A DNA stretch of 64,000 nt from Rosa chinensis (taxonomy: Eukaryota; Streptophyta; Magnoliopsida; Rosales; Rosaceae), in contig NC_037091.1 in NCBI RefSeq assembly GCF_002994745.2, positions 5,790,001 through 5,854,000 of the forward strand, given 5' to 3'. Made by a program: the position numbers and the translations under genes. The notes beneath the pieces are model-generated. The model saw only the letters and a program-made list of their open reading frames with translations. It was not told where the DNA came from and ran no database searches. Below are positions 58,331 through 64,000 of this stretch, piece by piece; within the stretch, counting starts at the first letter, position 1, and the number at the start of each line of letters is the position of its first letter.

Positions 58331-59940
58331 TATACCAATCGATGATTCCTTACTAAGCGATACAAGATGAAAGATCGTGTCACCGTCTTTATATACCAAT
58401 CGATGAGCCTTCTTAGATGAAAGAATCTCAGGTTTCTTGTTAGAGCTTAAGCAGATCCATCAAGACAGAAAGAAGAGCAGTAGATAGTGAGCTAGTTGAA
58501 GATTTGAAGTTGAACTACGATGTAGGTTTCAGATTGTTTTAGAAAGATAGTATTAAATATCCACGATCATGTGCTACACATGTAGGGGTTGAGGAGCAAA
58601 CTTGATCTCCAAAATTCTCTTATATGCAAAATACCATATAGGATTTAGATGTGGCTATGCGCAATTGCGTTGATATGAAGCATTGCTCCATTCTGCTTAA
58701 ACTGTTCACCACTAGCGGTCTTAAGCAACACCAAACTTACCATTGATCCTTTTTATAGTTTCACAAAATGCATGCATATCCTTCTAGAAGAGCAAGTTTT
58801 AGAATTCGATTCTAACCAATTTCGGAAGAAAGTTAATGCGTGCCAATTAACAAGCAGCTCAGAAACAGAAGGCTTGCCATAACATGTGTCTACTCGATGA
58901 ATAGACGAAGCCTTGACATGTAATTTGCTGCCTGAATTATTTGAAATGCCAATAAAATCGAATACAACAAGTATATGGTAATATATATTGGAAAGAAAAA
59001 CTAGTAGTGAGAACTCAATCACATAAAATAGGGGGCAAAATCATGCAAAGTTGATCACATATTACAACAGATAAAACATTGTGATATTAAATGCGACGAC
59101 TTTATTTAACGTAATGAAGACATCTTTTTTTTTTGTTGCCAAATAAAATTTTTTTTTAATCAAATCATAAACGATTTCTCATTATAGTCTCAAGTTAGAG
59201 CAGTACATTACATACTTTTCTACTGCCTTGAATACAGAGGGCAAATAAAAAAAAGTGGTATATATATCTAGTACTAGTACCACCCATTAACGAACATCCA
59301 TGCTCACTTATTAAAAAGCAAGCCTATAAACTATATTTTTGAAGGGGGCCTATAAACTATATTAATACACATAGTAAATATGCCAAGGAAGTACACTCAT
59401 TAGTGCTTATTAAGAACTAACTAGCATAGTACCCTACAAAAATAGGGTTCTACTTAGGAGAACTAAACCTAAAACTAGAGGCCCAAAAGCCCAACAGATA
59501 GCCCTTGGCCCAGAGCCTAACAACAGGCCCAACCAAGCCTTGCTTCCACCCTTCGTGTAAATCCGGCAGGAGCACCAGACCACGTCTGCCACCACCGCAA
59601 CCAAAATGAGGAGCTTCACCACTGCAATCAGACCATGTCCGCCACCGCCGCCAAGAACAACCTCCTCTGCGCAGTTGATGTCGAACCGAAATCCAATGTA
59701 CCTATCATCACCAGCCACAAAGCAGTGAACATAAAGACTAAGCCGGAACACCAGCTTCAGGCCTCCGAGCAGAGCAATCCATAGGACCCAGGCCTTAGAA
59801 ACGATCCCCCATCTGGCAGCAGCCAAGCACAGCAGCGCGACCAAGGTCATACACTTGCCGGCCACCACCAGACGAGCACCGATTTGGAAAAACTGAAAGT
59901 CAAATAGGGTTCAGTAGCCGGCTATTAGAGAGAGATTAAT
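58331..59940. other. Gene-free interval
   Basis: AT-rich to about 59400. From 59434 to 59868 a GC-richer 144-aa minus frame (Leu/Gly/Val-rich, LLLGSGPRAICWAFGPLVLG) resembles in composition the dead retroposon at 2219-2532, with no domain. TTTATATACCAATCGATGA repeats at 58330-58345 and 58388-58405. Confidence 0.4.
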
Positions 59941-59944
59941 ATAT

Positions 59945-61605
59945 ATATATTTTTTTTGAAGCAAGGAAGTTAGCCCTTTATTGATACCAAAAAGATTACG
60001 AAGAAGAGAAATCAGCTGCTACTGCAGCCATAAGAAAACTGGGAGTTGAAAAATAAAAAGTATCCTGAACTAAATCATGCCCACATGCAGCGAGCAAGTG
60101 AGCTACCATATTAGCCTTCCGACCAATGTAGACTATCCTTATACTACCTACATCCTCTAACAATAAGCTCAGCTCCTCATATAAATGACCAAGTGCGGAT
60201 GTATTGGTGACTAAAGGCGAGCTAAGTTGCAGCTGAACCTCCAGAGCATTTGTTTCCAAAATAGCCGGACTGAAGCCATGTTTAGCTGCAAACCGAACTG
60301 CATGTAAGCATGCTTGCACCTCAGCATGCTCCGCTGAGAGCAATCCCCCTAATCGGCCTGCTCTTCCTCCCAGCATAGCACCATTTGAATCCCTAACCAC
60401 AAAACCAAAAACCCCAGTTCTAGATCCATGGAAGAAAGATCCATCCACTTTAATTTTACACATGCCTACTGGGGGAGCCGCCCATGTATTCTCCCTACCT
60501 CTACGCCTGTTGTTAGTTTGAGGCTTGGATTGGTAAAAACGAAACTCCTCAAGTCGAGACACTTACTTGATGATCACATCACATGCCCTGCTAGTCTTAT
60601 CCTCCCAAACCCGAGAATTCCTCTCCCTCCAAATACTCCACAGCCGGCAAAACAAGTCACCCAAATCATTAAGGGATAACCTGCTTGCACAATAGCTCAA
60701 CCAAAATAAAAGACTCAAATTGTCTGATTGTGGGTGAAAACAAACCTGTTGCAAAACCCCACTCTGCTTCAACACCTCCTGTGTATAAGGACAATCCCTA
60801 CAAATATGCAGAGTAGATTCCTCCCCCTGACCACACAACAAACAAACTCGGGAGTCTAGTTCAACCCTCCTCGAAGCTAGTCGTTCTAGAGAAGGTAATA
60901 TATTATGACACACCCTCCAGATGAAAATCTTGGTTGCATTAGGAATCATTACTTTCCAGAGCTTCTTCCAAAACCCACCATTCACCATCAATTCAAACGG
61001 GCTACGACATGGTGAAGTAGAGAAAGAAAATCTATAATCCGACTTAACTAAAAACTGACCATTACGTTCCAGTTTCCAAATTAATCTGTCAGAGACCACT
61101 CTCGAACTAAGAGGAATATAGAGAATTGCTCTTGCCTCTTCAGAAGGAAATAATCTTCGGATGAGACCCTCGTTCCAAACTCCAGTGGAAGATAGAAGGT
61201 CACAAACCATCGTAACTTCGCCCACGGCCTCACTGTTGAGAACCCGTTTCCCTCCTGGCAACTCCGACACCCAAGTAGCAGACCAAATATTCACTAAAGT
61301 ACCATTACCCACCTGCCAATAAGAGCCTTCTGCCAACAAATCCCTTGTAGAAAAAATACTTCTCCAAGAGAAAGAGGGAGAAGAATGAGACTCAGCAGTC
61401 CAGAAAGATCCTTGCGGAAAGTATCCTGCCTTATACATCCGAGCAATAAGTGAGGACGGATTGTTCATCACTCTCCAAGCTTGTTTAGCGAGCATGGCCG
61501 AGTTAAAGTTCGATAAACTCCTAAACCCGAGTCTGCCCTCCTCCTTTGGATTACATAATGCTTTCCATGTCTTCCAATGGATATTCTTTTTATCAAGAGT
61601 TGAGC
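59945..61605 (-). mobile_element. 5'-truncated L1-type LINE
   Basis: Minus strand. The T run at 59950-59957 is the poly(A) tail, preceded in the element by TTTGGTATCAATAAAGGGCT. The element keeps only the end of ORF2, and the 5' break falls near 61605 inside the RT-downstream region. Its exact left boundary and target duplication could not be fixed because the flank is (AT)n. Confidence 0.75.
59996..61495 (-). pseudogene. LINE ORF2 C-terminus: RT zinc-binding + RNase H
   Basis: One frame split by a single stop (TAA at 60563-60565). Upstream part (60566-61495): RT zinc-binding domain with KIFIWRVCHNILPSLERLASR and a CLLCGQGEESTLHICRDCPY zinc cluster. Downstream part: RNase H type 1 with KVDGSFFHGSRTGVFGFVVR (first Asp), SAEHAEVQACLHAVRFAAKH (Glu), LETNALEVQ where the second catalytic Asp is Asn, and GRKANMVAHLLA where the usual N.. 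H.LA..A motif remains. The Asp to Asn change and the stop make this inactive. Confidence 0.85.
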
Positions 61606-61609
61606 CTCA

Positions 61610-62160
61610 CCAAAACCTTGCACAGAGGCGGAGGGAGGCAGGTGCCCAGTGGGTCCCGTGCTCCACTCACATTTTCACAAAAAAGTTAATACATATATAC
61701 ATAGTATTAGTATTATATTAATATTAGGTTTTTAATATATAATTTTATATTATTTTTTTCACCTTCAGAGAGCACTTCACGTGCTCTTCTTTGTTTTCAT
61801 TGTTTGAGGAAGAAAACGTGGGCCCCACGTTTGATTTATATTATATTTTTCTTTTCCCAATTTTTTGGACATCAACAATAAAATTGATTACAATTAATGA
61901 TTCTTATTTCCTCATTACCTACAGATTTTTAAAGTCTAATAGAAAAAGGATTAAAAAAATATTCCATTACATCAATAACATGTATGTATGTATGTATGTA
62001 TGTATGTGTGTATGTATGTATGTGTGTGTATATATATCGTCACTTGACGATTCTCAATCAATTCTTTTGTGAAGAGTATTGTTGTAGTCACTTCTTTTGA
62101 TTCTTACTACTACTCTATTTTTCATTCAAATATATTAAGATACTTTGAAAAGACACTGTC
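61610..62160. other. Gene-free interval with TATG tandem repeat
   Basis: AT-rich, with a (TATG)n/(TGTG)n microsatellite at 61979-62030. No gene. Confidence 0.7.
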
Positions 62161-62164
62161 AAAA

Positions 62165-62455
62165 TGTGCTTCAGACGACATAAGAATTGTTTTCTGTCGT
62201 CTAAGTTTTTCAGACGACATAATTTTTTTGTTGTGTTATTTGAATATAGACGAATGCCATACTCGTTCAATTTGAAAAAATGGTCAGCATTCAGACAACA
62301 CATTTCTGTTGTTGTAGAAGATGATGATTTCTTATCTCAAATTTGGAGGGATATCCAAAATTTGATCAAGTTCTTTTCCCTCTCAAATAGCCAAGCTCTA
62401 GTTGACTAGAAAATGTTGCGACATTCGGACAACATTTAAATGTCGTCTGAGTGTG
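62165..62455. mobile_element. CACTA-like subterminal repeat cluster
   Basis: The short motif TTCAGACGACAT (62170), its inverse TGTCGTCTAAG (62195), CAGACGACATAA (62211), TTCAGACAACA (62290), CGGACAACAT (62425) and TGTCGTCTGAG (62441) recurs in both orientations. Alternating ~12-bp subterminal repeats are typical of CACTA (EnSpm) ends. No CACTA terminus was found in the window, so this may be one end of a larger or degraded element. Confidence 0.5.
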
Positions 62456-64000
62456 GAGTTTGTTTTAAAATTTTTCGAGTTATTTTAACTTGTGCTTTTA
62501 TCCCTCACAATTAAGTCATTTTCTCTCCTCACTCTGCTCTCCCAGCTCGACCTAGAACTTGCAAAACTGAAAAACTAAAACACTGGCCTCTCTCCTTCTC
62601 ATCAGCTCTCAACTCTCTCAAATCTTGATTCTCTCTCTCTCCTTCATCTTCTCACTCTCTCGATTCTTCTTCTTAGTCTCTACTTCATCTTTCGCATCCG
62701 GATTAATGGAGCTCTCCAGCAACCAGAAGAGTTGCTTCCGATTCAGATTATTGGTAAGCAATTTAAGGTTTCAATAGTTTTTTAGTTTAGGGTTCCTACT
62801 AGGTTCAATCTTCAATCGATTTTAGGGTTTTATCTGCAAATTTTGGGTTTGCTTATTATCTAAACTTTCAATTTTAGGGTTTGATTTCGATTTGGTTTTT
62901 CTTCTGTTTGGGGATGGGGTGATTGAAATGGATATAGCTGTATTGGGGTTTTGTCTTGGTGGTTTGTCTTCGGTTTAGTGCTGTGATTTTCCTTCGTTGA
63001 AATGGATTTATGTGTTAGGGTTTTGAATATTTTGATTTCCATGTTGTTTGACAAGAATTCTTTCTTCTTTCAATTAAAACTGATTTGTATTGAAAAAAAT
63101 CATGGTTTTATCAATAATTGCATTGCTGTTCTTCTACTAGATCAATTGATATATAAGCATGTAAATCTTTGCTGAATATTTACATATAGTTCGATGCAAG
63201 AAAGTTTATATTAACAAACTTATTGCAATTTTAGACGGCTTATGTTCAAAAAGGAGTTTGACATCAGCTATGTGGGATTTATAAAGGATGGAGCCAAGTG
63301 GTTGGTGGAGAACACTGAAATCCTTCTTTGTATGCAGCTATCTCCAGTAAGTTCAAATTTCCTATCTTTTCAAGTAAGTTCGTTCTGTTTCAGTCTTTCC
63401 AAGAGTTTGGGTGTGATTTTTGTAAATTTGGTATAGGTGGCTGGATTTGTGAAATACAAAGTGGGTGTTAGCAATTGGTATTTTATTTGCTGTAGCAATT
63501 GATTGGTTGTATTAGCTGCTGAAAGCTAAGGCTTGAGGTAGGGAAAGCAAACTTTTCTCTATAGCTTTGATTATGATTTGGTATGTAATTGGTGTGATTG
63601 TGTTGGAAAGTTTTCCTCTGTGATTTTTAAGTGCAATTTGACAAGCAGAGAGTCACGCCCCAAACATCTAACCAGATTGTAGATGGTTTAGTTTAGTTAC
63701 TACCTGGGATATGAAAAGCCAAATGGGGTATTAATGCTTCATGCATCCTCTTTATATTCCCTTGTTTACTCTTCAATGTAGTAGCTATTCTTTTGGCTTG
63801 TAAGCTAGTTCTTTTTGTTGTGTCTCTCTTGTTTACTCTCAAAACAAACCAACTTTAAAATCAAAACTTCATATTGTGGTTAAAACAGCTTTGCTGAATT
63901 TTTTGAGAAAGCTGCTGATCTGTTAACTTTGAGCTTTCTGTTGCCCTACTTACTGATCTCCAAATGTCAAGAAATTTTGATATATTTCTGTTCTTCTAGT
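62456..64000 (+). other. Possible 5' end of an unidentified gene running off the window
   Basis: CT-rich leader (62590-62700), then ATG at 62706 with MELSSNQKSCFRFRLL followed by GTAAGC, a good donor. A believable acceptor (TTTTAG|ACGGCTTATG) is at 63234, with a GTAAGT at 63349. The downstream frame does not stay open and no protein is recognisable. Real promoter-proximal exons, or a fragment carried by the CACTA-like element next to it. Confidence 0.25.

Noticed and set aside
59434..59868. 144-aa hydrophobic minus ORF
   Set aside because: Composition suggests a membrane protein, but it is GC-rich TE-like sequence with no family signature.
1..64000. CRISPR arrays, operons, phage or endogenous pararetrovirus
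   Set aside because: No regularly spaced repeats, no prokaryotic gene layout, and no movement or coat protein motifs; the LTR and LINE signatures explain the RT-related sequence.

Overview
The window is nuclear DNA from a eudicot plant. Genes carry many short GT-AG introns, the intergenic DNA is AT-rich, and more than half of the window looks like transposable-element (TE) sequence. The TE mix and gene style fit Rosaceae (strawberry, rose or Prunus type), but that placement is inference. Nothing bacterial, organellar or viral was seen.

Host genes supported by a full exon model, all on the minus strand: (1) RPS15 (40S protein uS19), 3686-5252, four coding exons, 152 aa, with an exon 1 that codes only the initiator Met and a classic telo-box plus site II promoter; (2) a P-loop NTPase with a zeta-toxin-type kinase fold, 7053-10241, eight exons, 533 aa; (3) TZP, the tandem zinc knuckle/PLUS3 light-signalling protein, 29279-33726, seven coding exons, 1033 aa; (4) a membrane-anchored START-domain lipid-binding protein, 48636-52808, six exons, 448 aa; (5) a MIR166 locus, hairpin 56998-57098, with its own TATA box. 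Each protein model was checked for phase at every junction.

Between the genes lies a layered TE landscape. From 15348 to 25949 is an old Ty1/copia element with 235-bp LTRs. Its gag is split by a 1269-bp hAT-type element (17076-18344), and its pol is split by a 2572-bp TG...CA element that looks like a solo LTR (21114-23685). The hAT element carries a captured host-gene exon (17673-17895) from a Rossmann-fold reductase-like gene. A second, related 2.7-kb solo LTR (39457-42168) sits inside a LINE (39249-43599) that had an ORF1 but no ORF2 before the LTR landed. A truncated LINE with RT zinc-binding and RNase H domains lies at 59945-61605. A 388-bp TRIM is at 57943-58330. Two tRNA-derived SINEs, several fold-back MITEs with 9-bp target duplications, CACTA-like subterminal repeats and several short tandem duplications fill the rest.

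The genes do not form a functional unit. Loosely, TZP (light-regulated growth) and miR166 (repressor of HD-ZIP III leaf and meristem polarity genes) are both developmental regulators. The most unusual items are the gene-capturing hAT element nested in the copia gag, the ORF1-only LINE with a nested solo LTR, the long unexplained hairpin at 47424-47500, and the TIR element at 26874-27532 that holds gene-like leader sequence.
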